Notes: generated from the letters alone by a model not told the origin. Positions 44,316-56,266 are shown, counted from the first letter of the stretch. The stretch: 64,000 nt of DNA from Hemileia vastatrix (GCA_030280995.1 JASXTE010000003.1:49712474-49776473), one strand, 5' to 3'. Program-made: numbers and translations.

Positions 44316-44727
44316 TCTCCACCATAAAATATATAGATAACCAGACTTACAATACATGATTACAATTTCTTTAAATATTAGAGTGGAAGGAGCTTCTTTT
44401 TAAAATTAGATTTAGAAAGGGGAACAAACCCATCTTTGAATCGTGTCTATAGCTTAGTATTATAGAAATTCTCTTATTCAACAATTGGTGTCCCAAAAAG
44501 TGGCATCCAGATTGCAAGTACATTTATTAATTTATTTTTTTAGGGTTTTGAAAAGAGGACATAATCAAGCTGGCATTTCAACAGAAGAGTTTTAGGGTCT
44601 AAAATGAGTGGATTGAGCCATTATCAGAGGATAGCTTTGGATAGTATTAAAAAGAATATATTCAATATAAGCTTTCAGTGCTTACTTATTTTTTTTGTTT
44701 ATAATTATAGTAGTTAAAAAAGGTAGA

Positions 44728-46694
44728 ATTGATCCTACACCTTCTATGTATAAAATCACTCAGGGGATTGCTAAATCGACAAATTCTATGGCATCAATAC
44801 CACCTAGGGTTTTGACAATCATTAGGTTTAAAGATAAAAGTCTGTGATTTACCAGGATTAAGACTCAAACATTTTTGAGGAGATTTGAAAAAGCAGTGGA
44901 AGTACATGGAGCATCAGATTATTATATGATTTTTCAAGTGTTTTTTTTTGTTGCAAATTAATGTAAAGACAATCTAGAAGAACTGGATGGTCACAAAAAT
45001 GGTGACTGGATGGTGTTGAAAGCGCAAATGCTAAAAAGGTGACCTAAACTTACCAAAGAAACTAGGTACACAATGAAATACCTGTATTTCTTGATAAATA
45101 AGGCTAAGGCAAGAGGGGATATCAGAGAACCTAAGAATTTTAAATATTTCCAGAAAGAATTTGATCAGGTTGTGAATTATTTGGTCAGTAATGAGTATTT
45201 AGTGATACTAGTGCATCATTATGTTGGTTTTTTAAGGTAATAGCACCTCAGGTCAAAGATTTGGCAAAGAGGTGCCTTGATAGTGAAGAGAAATTTTTCA
45301 GGAAGAGTAATGGAGACTATAAGTATCCAAGGTTAGAAGAAGTAGAAATGGCTGTAGAAGTAGATATGAAGCTGCGTCAGATAGAGTGCCAATCCACTAG
45401 GGTTTTTTTAGAGGATGTAGAGGTGATAGAGGTTTTTCCTAGCACTTTTTTACCTTCTTTGGAAACAACTCCAAAAGTTAAAGTGACATAACAGGATTCA
45501 AATTCTGTAATGGAAAGAATTGAAGAGTTGAAAAAGAAGTTGAGCAAAGCGGCTAAACCCAAGCCTCAATTTAATCCTCAACCATTGCAGTTTTCTTCAA
45601 TGGTATGTTATTACTGTTGTAAAGAAGGTCATATAAGGATGAGGTTTAACACCCTTCAAAAGGACAAAGACAATGAAATTTGTTTTGAAGAGGGTACACT
45701 GCTGATGCTAGAGTATGGAATAAAACTTTTCATTGATAAGTATTGAGTGATGCAAAAAAAGGTTATCAATAATATTAATAAGAAAACTATGGAGGCCAAG
45801 TAAAGTGAGGACAAAGAGCCTTCTAATAAAAATTCTAAGTCAGTAAGTTTTGAAGTTACTTGTGCAGTTTTGGACTTCAAGGTCAAAGAGGGGGCAATTT
45901 TAGCACCAATTATTTCATCCCAGTTGGAGATGTTTTCAGCCAAACATAAGAAAATGGCTCCACCAACTATTAGCAGGCCAAGAAGGGCTGGCACCAAGTA
46001 TGTGAATCCAGAAGATATTAAGGAAGTAGGTTATACTACGGGATAGAATACTCCAGTGCCACTCAAAGATGTGGAAATGGAAGATGATTCTGAGAATAAA
46101 ATGGATTATGATATGGATCAGAGTGCCGAGTAACAACCGTTAGAGGAGCCAGAGATTGTTCAGAAAAGAGTGGTAACAGCAGAGGCTATTCCTGGAGCCA
46201 AGAATAGTACTCCAAAGAAACTGCCAGGTAGGGCTAAAACTGGAGAAAAGGCAGCTTATCCAAAATGGAGGATTCAGCATCCAAATCACTTAGACTTTCC
46301 TAAAGCAGCAGAGGAATTAGATGCACATTGCTTAAAAACTTTGGTTTTGGTTCCAGTGGGGGTATTGATTGCAGGAGCCCCAGATGTAGCAAATGTAATT
46401 GTGGATAAGTGCAGTAAAAAAAGGGGGTGCTAAATTTTCTGAGTTTGAAGTTGGGGAATATTCTTTTCAACCAAATGTGGGATTTCCTAAGGTACCACAT
46501 TACACAGGTCCTTTAGGATATTTTGTGATTACAATTAATGGGAAGCAAATAGGAGCACTGGTAGATACTGGCTATCAGATTAATTTAGTTTCATCAGAGG
46601 ATGCTGTAGCATTAGTTTGCCAGTAAAAGATGGTGAAGGAACTGTTGCAGGTATTGAAGGAGGTAGGTTACCAGTTATAGGAGTAGCTGAATAT
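44728..46694 (+). pseudogene. Family B gag-protease, copy B2 (first part)
   Basis: Decayed gag and protease of the B2 element. The start codon is lost: ATT GAT CCT ACA replaces the ATG GAT CCT ACA of B1. Recognisable blocks are SMYKITQG, LRRFEKAVEVHGASDY, FQKEFDQVVNYLVSNEYL, the 45261-45491 open stretch, a zinc knuckle remnant CYYCCKEGHIRMRF (about 45606; the last Cys is replaced by Phe), VTAEAIPGAKNSTPKKL (46170) and the protease core GALVDTGYQINLVS (about 46552). Many stops. The coding sequence is interrupted at 46695 by Harbinger H2 and resumes at 51413. Confidence 0.82.
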
Positions 46695-47068
46695 ATTAGG
46701 GGGTGTCAGTTCTGGCAAATCCGCACTTAAATTAAGTGCGGATTTCAAACCAAATCAGCACTTACAAATCAGCACTTAAATTTTGCAAAAAAGTCACTTA
46801 TTTCAAAAAAGGGTGTCAGTTATGACCTCAAATCAGCACTTTTTTCCCGTTTTTTTTCACAACCACATTTTGGCCACAAAACATCCCTTCCTTTCTTACC
46901 CCATCCCTGTAACATGTGACACACTGACCTTCCTCGCTACCTACCCATCAATCCTCGGCACACACCCCTTCCTGACATTTTCAATATTTTGACCAGGCAT
47001 GTTTACATTCTTTTTTACTTATTTCTTCTACTTTTTAATCTTTTTTCTTGTTATGTGCCAGTTTCATA

Positions 47069-48303
47069 ATGCCTCCCAGACATTCCAAATCTCAAAAGGT
47101 AACTCAAAAATCTGCTTCGTCACAAAAGTCTCCTCGTAAAGCAAGCCCTACACCTGAAAAATCAAAGGCAGGTTCAGGTCAGATTAAAAAGGATGATTAT
47201 CTCATCATAATCAACTTCCTTAAAATAAAATCAAATTTTGAAGCATGTTTTGGATGTGAAAAGTCCACTCGTATTGGACGTCCACCTTCTTCAAAGGTTA
47301 ATGGCTACTTGTTGATGGCCAATGAAGTAAGGAAGAAAACAAGGGGGAGAATCGATATCAATCCTAAACAAATGAAGGAGAGATTTAAGAGTTACCATTC
47401 AAAATATAAAAAGACTCATCATGCTGTAAATGAAACTGGCTTTGGTATTGACGATGATGATTTGGAGATTGGAATTACTACTGTTTCCGAAAAGCTCAAT
47501 GTCATGTGTCCTTTCTATGAGGAAATGGATAATCTTTTTGGCACCCGAGTTGATGTAAACCCTTGGTTTCTACACAATACTACTAAGCATATACCTTCTG
47601 GATCCAAACCTTCCTATAATCCTCCCAACACACCTTTACTTGAAGAAGATCAATCCCCTCCACCTTCTAACCATAGTTCAGCTGAAGATGATCCCAACTA
47701 TCAAGCAGAACAATTATATCGCAGAAGATCTGAATCCTCAGAGGCCCAAAATTTAAATGTATGTTTACTTTTTGTTTTTTCTTCAATTCTTCTCTGAATT
47801 TCTCTTTCTTTCTAGTCTCCTCCTACTCAAACTCAATCTCCATTAAATTATCTCAATTCTGGAAATGTGAATACCTCTTTAGAAGCTGCTTTAGAAGAAC
47901 TTCCTGAAGGCTCTTGTTCAAACTCCAAACTAAAGCGTCGAGCCTCAACTTCAATGAACTTGAACCATCTATTAAAACGTGGTAATACTTCAACAAGCTC
48001 ATTTGGCTCCCTTGAGGATTATTTTGAAAAAAAAAGATATAAGTAAGTTTTGTTTACTATATATCTTAATCATTAACTCATTTATTTATTTATTTCAATT
48101 TAATTTTCTCAGCGAAATCAACTATTGCAAATAATGCCCTTGACTTTGAGAAGATGAAGTTTGATCATATGCTAAGGAAAGATCAGCAAGCCTTAGATTT
48201 GGAAGAAAAAAAATTTGAGGTAGAGCAGATGGAAAGAGTAAATGACCGTCAATTTCAAAGAGAAATGGCTACTTGTGAATTGGAAAAACAAGAGAGTTTT
48301 TAA
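47069..48303 (+). CDS. Myb/SANT-like DNA-binding protein of Harbinger H2
   Basis: Three-exon model: 47069-47758, 47816-48042, 48113-48303, with introns 47759-47815 (GTATGT...TTTCTAG) and 48043-48112 (GTAAGT...CTCAG). Exon 1 carries a basic N-terminus (MPPRHSKSQKVTQK) and the domain block RIGRPPSSKVNGYLLMAN, INPKQMKERFKSYHSKYKK and KLNVMCPFYEEMDNLFG, a trihelix/Myb-like layout of the accessory ORF of Harbinger elements. Exon 2 is Ser-rich; exon 3 is a charged coiled coil (KMKFDHMLRKDQQALDLEEK). The donor of intron 2 follows a run of nine A; compared with H4 one A is extra, which puts exon 3 out of frame, so the C-terminus may be lost. Role known for the family: binding termini with the transposase. 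Confidence 0.75.
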
Positions 48304-48560
48304 AAAAAAGATTTCATTATGGAATGTGTTAAAAATGGCCAATCTTATGAGGACATTAAAAAATTACTTGACCTTTTCAATTGATAATTTGTTTTTCTAG
48401 TTAATTTAATTTTGTTTGATTTCTTTTTGGTAATATTTTCTTATATGCTGACTTATAAAAGGAAAAGAATATAGTACGTTATTTTTGACAAAAATTTGAA
48501 TGTATAATAAAAATTTTCTATCTTTACTTTCTAGTCAATAAGTTTGCTTATCTAAATTTT

Positions 48561-48840
48561 TCTAAGTCATCAATTTCACATGTCAGATTTAAAAAATTGG
48601 CAATGCCCTCCCCTGCATTTTATTGAAACAAGGGGTGGGTACCACCAAATTTTTCTAAGTCATCAATTTCACATGTCAGATTTAAAAAATTGGCAATACC
48701 CTCCCCTGCATTTTATTGAAACAAGGGGTGGGTACCACCAAATTTTTCTAAGTCATCAATTTCACATGTCAGATTTAAAAAATTGGCAATACCCTCCCCT
48801 GCATTTTATTGAAGTAAAGGGTGAAAGTCATCAAAATTTA
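48561..48840. repeat. 93-bp tandem repeats, three copies
   Basis: Period 93 from TCTAAGTCATCAATTTCACA; units start at 48561, 48654 and 48747 and are nearly identical. Because 93 is divisible by three, an ORF of 31-residue repeats (48580-48846) is open, but the same block in H4 has no conserved frame, so it is treated as a non-coding repeat. Confidence 0.85.
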
Positions 48841-48956
48841 ATATAATTACATAAATTAATTAATATATAAATAAGATATGTCAAGTATACTACTTTTAAA
48901 GTAATGACAATTCCTTAAGCCAAAATGCAGATCAAGTCTAGAAACTAGGTTTGGGA

Positions 48957-49348
48957 CTAAGGCTGGAGAGAGGGGTGAGGAAGGGTGTATGGGGTAGCGA
49001 AAAGGTTGGGAAAGAGTTGGAAGGGAAGATTAAGGGTTCCGAGGCATTTTAAATGAAGAAAAGGGTCTGGGAGAGGTTGAGAGGGGTGAAATGGGGATCA
49101 AAAGAGGATGGCATACAATGGGGCTGGGAGGATAGCGAAAGGCATGGGAAGGGAAGACAAGCATGTGTTGATAGAATTGAAAGGGATAGAGATTGGTGCA
49201 AACAGAGTGTGAAAATAGGAGGATGAACTCTGTTCTTCGGGCGAAGAACAGAGTTCACTTCCATAAAATATTAGCTGAAACATAGTTTTCAATTCTGTAA
49301 AAACAGTTGTAAGTAATAGAAAAAGTCACTGATTTTTTTTATATGTAA
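48957..49348. repeat. Inverted G-rich arm of the Harbinger foldback
   Basis: This is the reverse complement of 33020-33670 in H1 (hairpin at 49225-49256, GAGAGGTTGAGAGGGGTGAA, AAAGAGTTGGAAGGGAAG). H1 keeps the C-rich arm and H2 the G-rich arm, consistent with both deriving from a two-armed foldback such as the one at 11444-11880. Confidence 0.7.
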
Positions 49349-49559
49349 TCTGAAATTTTTTAATAAAATTATTGTATTTAAGAATTGAAATATTGTCAAT
49401 CAATTTTTATTGATCAAATTAATTTAATAAAGTATTATTTTAATAAGCTGTTTCAAAAAATACTTTGCATTGAGTAGACTCATGGAATGATTTTTTATGG
49501 CTTCCATTCAGTTATCCTCACACTTTCACTATGTTTTCAATATAGATCCATTGTTATTT

Positions 49560-49672
49560 GTGTGATACTTCAAGTGAAAGTTCAGTATTACTTCAGTCTG
49601 AGTTCCATCTGATTTCCATCTGACTTCAAGTTGCGGACTTGCTAGCAAGTCCTCCCCCTATATTGCGTGGTG
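49560..49672. mobile_element. Right-end fragment of a CACTA-type MITE
   Basis: Only the right half is present: TTCAGTCTGAGTTCCATCTG, GGACTTGCTAGCAAGTCC and the terminus CCCCCTATATTGCGTGGTG at 49672. It sits within H2 just before the conserved TTTGCTGAAAATATGCG block, which is continuous in H1 at 33671. The left half appears deleted; 49349-49559 is AT-rich sequence without a match. Confidence 0.7.
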
Positions 49673-49892
49673 TTTGCTGAAAATATGCGATTTCATGTTG
49701 AGTTGATGAAAGAAAACACAGAGAGAAAAAAAAAATAAGACTTTAACAGCAAATTCAAAAACCAAAAAAATATGCAAAAAAATTTACTATTCTCAGTGAA
49801 TAATACATGCAAATTGATAATTTGAAGAGAAAGAGAAAAAAATTAAAATTGCGTTGAAAAATGTTGGAGTGTTATTGGAAGGATTTTCGCCC

Positions 49893-51101
49893 TTATACTA
49901 GTTGATTGAGAAATAGAAGTGTTGGATATAGTCGGAGGTGAATCAACTTGTTCATCTTCATACAGCTTAACCATTGATCTTTGAGGTCAGCAAGTAGGTT
50001 ATGAAGTATAGTGCAACACAGAATCCAGTTGATCACCGCCTCCATTTCAGATTTATTTCTAAGAGGACTTCTTAATTCCCTTAAACTAGAAAAACGGCCT
50101 TTCAAGATTCCAATAGAATGTTCAATATGGACTCTTGACTTTGCCAAATGATTGTTGAATTTGGCATTTTGACTGTCTTCTGAAGCTGCTCCCCGAAAAG
50201 CAGGAAGTACATACTTTCCATTCACATAAGCAGAATCTGCAAGAAGATACTGATTTTCATCAAAGAATTTTTCAGGTTCATTTGAAATATGCATTCTTTG
50301 GAAGACGTAGGAGTCATGACATGAGCCAGGATAGCCAGCGAAGAATGATATAAATTTTTTGTTTACGTCACATATAATCTGAACGTTAATTGAATATCTA
50401 TAAAGAAGATATATTTGTTTGTGTTAGTTTCAAGGAGGATGAAAGGAGTTAAAAATAATCTACCTCTTTTTACGGTCAAAGTAATTGTTTCCACCTTGAG
50501 CAGGTTTCTGGCTCAAAGGAATAGTAGTACCATCAACAAAACCAATACATCCTGGAAAGCCCTCTGCTTGCATAACCTGAGATGATTCAAGTCGCTCTTC
50601 TTTTGTTGGCCAGGTGAGAAGTTGAGATTCCAAGGAGTTGATGGCAGTGATACATCATTTGGTATAAGTGTTAACTGAACCATACCCTAAATCAAAGACA
50701 TTTTCTAAACGTTTCAAAGCGGCTCCATTACCATTTGAACCCAAACGACATAGTGTGATGGCCAATTGAATTGAAGGATGTCGTTTTTCTTTTTGAGAAT
50801 TATTGTGAAATATGGGATGATCCTGAATAAGCTCAAGCAATTTAAGGAAACATTCCTGAGAAGTCCTGAACAGCTGTCTAAAACTGGGTGTAGATAGGTT
50901 AAGAAGTGTTTGGATGGTGTACTTGGGGGTATGAAGAACTTGAGGCTTTCTGGGAAGAAGGTAACGTTTCCTGGCCATTTTTGATAAAACGACAAAATCT
51001 TCTTCTAGATCAGAATCGGAATCAGAGTCCAAGAGCAGTTCAAGCGCCATGAAAGTCATTGCTTTATGTAATTTATCATGATTTGAAAGTGAGGAAGGCA
51101 T
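49893..51101 (-). pseudogene. Harbinger transposase of H2, one nonsense codon and one frameshift
   Basis: Near-identical to the H1 transposase over both exons (exon 1 from ATG at 51101; intron about 50400-50465; exon 2 to about 49893). The frame breaks at about 50653-50657, where the H1 codon pair AAA CAA reads AAA TGA, truncating the protein before the DDE domain. In the C-terminus one base is missing (CAGCTTAACC versus CAGCTCTAACC near 49966), changing the last residues. Catalytic blocks (GFVDGTTIPLSQ, GSCHDSYVFQR, HIEHSIGILKGRF) are otherwise intact, so loss is recent. Confidence 0.9.
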
Positions 51102-51412
51102 GACTCTTATATGATATGATATTAAGATGTAAGTGATGTATTATGTTTTGAGTTATGAAGTGTTATGCTGCGGAGTGCTGCGTATGAATGGGATGATGCT
51201 GACAAATCAGTGAAATGGGACTTGATGGTGAAATCAGCACTTTTGGTTGAGAAAGTGCGGATTTGAGTGAAATAAGTGACTTATTTCATTTTGAAATCCA
51301 CCAGTATTGGGGCTAGTGTGTTTTGGAAATCCACACTTATTTAAGTGCGGATTTGGTCAAATTTAAGTGCAGATTTGTAAGTGCGGATTTGCCAGAACTG
51401 ACACCCCCTATT

Positions 51413-52780
51413 AGATTGCAGGTTTCAGAAACGTCAAGAGACCTAAATTTCTTTTTTCCCATGGGTGTAGTTAAACCAGTCTTAGGGACACCATTTATTA
51501 TAGATTACTCAGCAAAAATAGATTATTGCTTGAATGAAACAATAGGAATCAGGATCATGGGTGAAGATGGAATTCCAGTAACAGCAGTTTTGGTAGTGCC
51601 TAAAGATGCTGGCTGGGAAACTAAGTATGTTAGATCAGTGAGCTTAGAGAAGGAAAAGGAGTTTTATGAGGTGGAGGATGATTGGTATCTGCCAGGGAGG
51701 CACCAATCTTTTTGTTAGGGGCTGGCATTCTAGGTATTACTATCTCCTGAAGTAAGAGGATCCTGGATAGTAATCAGTCAGTCCAAGAAGGGATACATGA
51801 AGTGGGGCTTCATAGGTGTCTTGGTAATACTACTATAGAATGTATTGTGCCAGTACTTTTTAATTTCTTTCATTTTGGTTATTTTTATGCTTTTATTATA
51901 AAGAAAAGACAAAAATATAATGTAGGTAAAACTCAAAGTTATATTATAAAAGGTCTAATATTAAGTAATGAAGGCAGAAGCTGTAACTGCCCAGCATCAA
52001 AGTATAAACCAGTAAATGTACCAATTCCTGATTTGAACCCTCCTTTTCAGAGGCCAGAGCTATCAAGGAATCTTTATGACACACCCTTAACCAAGTTTCT
52101 GCCAGAATTTACATCTACAAAAAGGATAACTTTAGAGAATTCAGATGGTTAACTTTGGATCAGAGGATTGTTTGTCACAGGAAGAAAAGAATTTATTATT
52201 AAAGGTTATGTCAATTAAGGAGAAATTTATTGAATTTAAAGGAGAAGAAAGAGGCTTATTGAAACACTCTTATGGGAAATCTTATCTTGTTCCAGTTATA
52301 CATCATTTTCTGTGACAAAAGAAATTTTTTCCTATACCAGCAGCACTAAGAGAAGAATATATGGAACTAATTAGGGAAAGGTTAAAGTATGGCTTGTACA
52401 AACAATCAATGTCAAGTAACTCAAGTCCAAAATTCTGTGTTGTCAAGAAAAATGAAAAGTTAAGGGTTGTTCATGATTTGAGAGAAGTGAAAAAGGTTAC
52501 AGTCAAAAATTCAAAGTTTCCACCGATTCCAGAGGAATTTGTGGAATCCTTTGCAAGAAGAGCATGTTATGGAATAGGGGATATAATGGGAGGATACAAT
52601 GAGCGCAAGTTGGATATGTTTTCAGGACCATGACTACTTTGAAGCTCCATTATGGCGCTTTAGGTTGACCAGGTTACCATAGGGACCTTTGAACTCAGTT
52701 CCAGTATATCAGGCATGGATGATGTCAGTATTATAGGATGAAATTCCAAAACATGTAAAAATTTTCATTAATGATGGCAG
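51413..52780 (+). pseudogene. Family B protease tail and start of reverse transcriptase (B2, second part)
   Basis: Continues the B2 coding sequence after H2. The protease tail is RLQVSETSRDLNFFFPMGVV and IIDYSAKIDYCLNETIG. A linker follows (51800-52140), then reverse transcriptase blocks FCVVKKNEKLRVVHDLREV (about 52431), YGIGDIMGGYNERKLDMFSG (about 52567) and LWRFRLTRLP, ending at IFINDGS where the catalytic FIDD motif is expected (Asp changed to Asn). Several stops. Solo LTR A3 interrupts exactly within this motif at 52781. Confidence 0.85.
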
Positions 52781-53862
52781 TGTAGAAAATCCTATAGTAC
52801 TAGCTATTGTCCTTGACCAAGGGAGTTGGAGTAAAACTGGACATAAAAACCCCTGTCCCTTTGAGAAATACCAGGTGAAATTTATTTTCTACAGCAAATT
52901 AGAGACTGTTACTATACCCCTTCCAACACACTTCTTAAGTGCTTTAAAAGTCAAGACATTAGCCAATAGCAGACCACTGAGAACCAAAGAGCCAGAAACC
53001 TGAAATGCAGAAAGATCCACACCAGAAAACCAAAACACTATGCACTTGTTGCACAGAAAACAGCAATAATACTTGATGCAGGTTGCAAAGCCACACCAGA
53101 GAAACCAGTTGCCAAAGTCGAGTTACATGAAGAAATAACCTTGCAACAAACACAGCCAATTGTGACCAAAAAACAGGGAAAACTGAGTGAGAACAATGAT
53201 ATCACCTTTGGATGGTTGAATGATAATCAAAGTTGCCCCAAACTGTCTTATTCAGTATGTACACATAGACCACCAACTAAAAAATCCATGCACAGCAACG
53301 AATTTGGCACTTTAGCCAGCCAAATTGAATAAAAACCCTCTAGAAGAACTCCCCAGCCTTTTATAACCAATGCAGGCAGCCCACCTCAAAGACTCCATGC
53401 CTCCCTGAATCCAGAAAACCACCAAAAACCTCCAATAAAGCCCAAAATACTTAAAAAAATCCACCATGACTACTAAAACCCTTAAAACACAAAATTAAGC
53501 TACGACAACATTTGGACATAAAATATAAAGCCAAATTAGCTCTACTTAATGGTACTAAGCACTTAAACCTAAGACTTAAGGTTAGCCCATAAAACACAAA
53601 AAACAAAATAAAACAGCTATATTTTAGAAATGAAAAATGAGCAAATGACCCCTTAAAATTAAGAATATGAAAAATGTCAACATGACATGAAGTATAGAGG
53701 ACAGCCAGGGCTATCCAATGGTAGTACCCACATACCCATAGTCCTAATATTCACTGAATAAAACTAGAAAAACAACCAATTATTCAACCAATGTCAATTA
53801 AGAAATAGCAAAACATTGCCAAACAGACCAACAAAGGCCTCTGCCAATGTTGGAAGACCACA
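52781..53862 (-). repeat. Solo LTR of family A (A3), inverted
   Basis: On the minus strand it starts TGTGGTCTTCCAACATTGGC at 53862 and ends ATTTTCTACA at 52781, matching the LTR at 57787-58921 throughout (1082 versus 1135 bp). It is flanked by GCAG on both sides (52777-52780 and 53863-53866), and joining the flanks restores the family B reverse transcriptase. No internal family A sequence, so LTR-LTR recombination is inferred. Confidence 0.9.
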
Positions 53863-54527
53863 GCAGTATCTAAGGGGCCAGTAACTGATTATAGCGGGGA
53901 GGTTCAAGAGGAGAATCCACACATAAGGATTTTTGCTTGGGAATGTGCTGTTACTCTTGAAAGGCTATTTTTAAGATAGAAGAGGCTGGTTTGATATTCT
54001 CAGGGACAAATTTTTCTTGTTGTGTACCAGTTCTAGATATTGTAGGTCATTTGGTATGTATGAAGGGAAGAATTTTCTAAGAAAAACAGAGAAAAAGGTG
54101 CTCACATAGTCAAGACCAAGAAGCACTACAGAAGTTAGGGGGTATTTAGGTATTTGTACCTATGTGAGAATGTTTATTCATAATTTTATCTTGTTATCTT
54201 CACCATAAAGACGTTTGACAAGGAAGGATGTTGATTGGTATTGGAAAGAGTAATGTGAGGAATATTTTGAATTATTGAAGATTTTAGGAAAAGATATTCT
54301 CTTAAAGAAGCTAGAATATGGGTGAGGTGCTGGAAGGATTACTCTAGAAGTAGATTCAAGTGTGTCTGCAGTAGGCACAGTATTGATTAAAGAAGACAAG
54401 GACGGAAATGATAGGACTTTCCTTTATGAGTCAAAGACTTTTACAAAGGTTGAGTCAAGATACTTCCAATGTAAGCTGAAGTTGTGTGGGGCTGCAAGGA
54501 TTTTGAAAAGTTGCAATGGATGATATG
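53863..54527 (+). pseudogene. Family B reverse transcriptase C-terminal part and RNase H start (B2, third part)
   Basis: Resumes B2 after A3: IKGPVTDYSGEVQEENP, IRIFAWECAVTLERLF and VPVLDIVGHLVCMKGRIF in mixed frames, then RNase H-like text up to 54520 (SFMSQ-TFTK, KLCGAARILK). Stops throughout. Cut at 54528 by a solo LTR. Confidence 0.7.
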
Positions 54528-56028
54528 TGTCAGCCTGTATATCTCCAGGACTGAGTAAAAAGTAATTATAAGTTATGTTAAACACATGAACTATACATGG
54601 GAATAATAAATAAGAGTACACAAATAGTATACATAAGTAAAATTATGATAATACACAAAAAATGCCATTATAACACCTTATATACACGCATATATCCACC
54701 TTTTATAGGTCTTATGTACTTAATATTAAGTTGGAATATGTTAGGGTGATCTTAAGAACCTTAAGTATAAGGCTACATAATTTTTAAGTACACTTAAAGC
54801 TGTTATATTCATTGTTTTATGCAAAAAACAAGAAATGCGCTTTATTTCACTTAAAAGTTGACTATATGCGCTATAAAATTGAGAATATCAAAATTGCGCT
54901 TTGACAGATCAATTGGGCTCATTTAGAACTATTGATTTGGCTATTTAAATGCATAAAAATAACACTTTTCAAATTTGGTGTTTTTTATGCCAGAAATGGC
55001 TTCTGTGTACTGGCCACATACTGCCTGCTTTTTTCCCGTGTGAATAGCTTCATTTTTAACAAAGTTAGCTTTTTCACACTATAATTACCCCACATTCTAC
55101 GCCCACTGTGGGGAAACACACTAAAATAGGCGACAGGCGCTTATTTAGTGTCCTAGCTTAATTAATAATGCATTGACCTTGTTTATATGCACTAATTTCA
55201 TTAATAACCTCACTCTTGGCACTTTATTTCATCACCACGCTTAAATTAGCCTAATTTTAGTCAAGGATTTACCCGTGCAAGAGCCTGCCAAGAACTGCAT
55301 GTAGTTACCCCACATCTCACGCTCTTTTTTAAGTTTTTGGGTGGTTTCTCAGTCAATTTTGGTTATTTTTGAATGGGAATTTCACGTAGTATAATGTCAG
55401 GATTAGCCCCTCCATTTCTACAGTAAATCCCCCTTATTCTTAAGCTATTATTAACCTTAAAAAGTCTCCTTTAGTCTTTTATATTATTGTTTTATACGCA
55501 TATACTCTCTTTTTGTCTTTTTCTTTAATTTTGATGGATTTCCCTTATTATTTCAGGATTTTGGCGGTTGTTACTCTTCTAATTATGTCATGGGTTACTG
55601 GAAATTTTGATGGGAATGTCTATTAGTTGTTTAGAGGCGTTATTAACTGTGTATCGGGTGGTACATCAAGGGAATCATTGGGGAACTCAGTGTGTATAAA
55701 AGGAGGAGGTTTTTGGGTTGTATTTCTTCATTCTTTATCATTACAATTTAACCAATATAACCAAATCAATTACAATACATATCAATTAGTACTTTTATAA
55801 GACTTTTGAATAGTATCTGAATTTATATAATCTATTTTTCTACCAACTATAAAGATTGTAAGCCATATATAAGAATAGTGAGAATTATATTACTGAGACC
55901 TTTATATTTGATTATATTTTACAACTTAGTGGATTAGAACTACAGTATTCATATAGGACCATTAAAATCTTCTAGACAACTGACTATTCAAGCTAGTTCA
56001 CGTCCTTGTACTTGACCTTAGCCTGACA
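54528..56028 (+). repeat. Solo LTR S, 1.5 kb, related to LTR C
   Basis: Termini TGTCAGCCTGTATATC and GCCTGACA, flanked by ATATG (54523-54527 and 56029-56033). The start and a CTTCTAGACAACTGAC block near the 3' end are shared with LTR C, so the two belong to one lineage although the middle differs. No ORF of substance; it contains no element interior. Confidence 0.85.
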
Positions 56029-56033
56029 ATATG

Positions 56034-56266
56034 GGGGAAGCCTTTAGAGTTTCAGGTTGATGCACTATCTTTGGTGCAGATGATCAGTTTTCAAATTTAA
56101 CCAGATGAATTGAAGACTATGTGGGTGGCACAGATTAATTTTTCTTTGATTTAGTCCATAAGCCAGGAAAATCTTTCACAATGCCAGATTCTATGTCAAG
56201 AAGGCCATTATGTGAAGAAGAATCTGAGGTGGAAGAATTTGAAGAAGATAAAAGATGGACAAATGG
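56034..56266 (+). pseudogene. Family B RNase H remnant (B2, last part)
   Basis: Short continuation of the B2 polyprotein after LTR S (GKPLEFQVDALSLVQMISFQ, then QPDELKTMWVAQINFS-type text with stops). Truncated at 56267 by a family A LTR; integrase and 3' LTR are absent. Confidence 0.5.

Larger units (their letters stand above)
42557..44499 (+). repeat. 5' LTR of family B, copy B2, carrying two MITEs
   Basis: Plus-strand copy of the LTR at 3543-4806. It starts TGTGGTACAC and ends before TGGCATCCAGATTG at 44501, the primer-binding site. Shared stretches include GGATTAAAGGGTATGGTATGT and GTGGTACAATACCTATT. Two CACTA-type MITEs (43541-43801 and 44077-44315) enlarge it. No matching 3' LTR was found downstream. 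Confidence 0.7.
46698..51409 (-). mobile_element. PIF/Harbinger element H2, 4.7 kb
   Basis: Termini AGGGGGTGTCAGTTCTGGCA at 46698 and ...CTGACACCCCCT at 51409, flanked by ATT (46695-46697 and 51410-51412). Removing the element and one ATT restores the family B protease frame (AEY-I-RLQVS, matching AEYVKMKVQGVS in B1), direct proof of the insertion site. Contents: Myb-like gene on plus, 93-bp tandem repeats, an inverted G-rich arm, a MITE end, and the transposase on minus with one nonsense codon and one frameshift. Confidence 0.93.

Noticed and set aside
48580..48846. ORF of 31-residue repeats
   Set aside because: It exists only because the 93-bp repeat is a multiple of three; the H4 counterpart shows no frame conservation.
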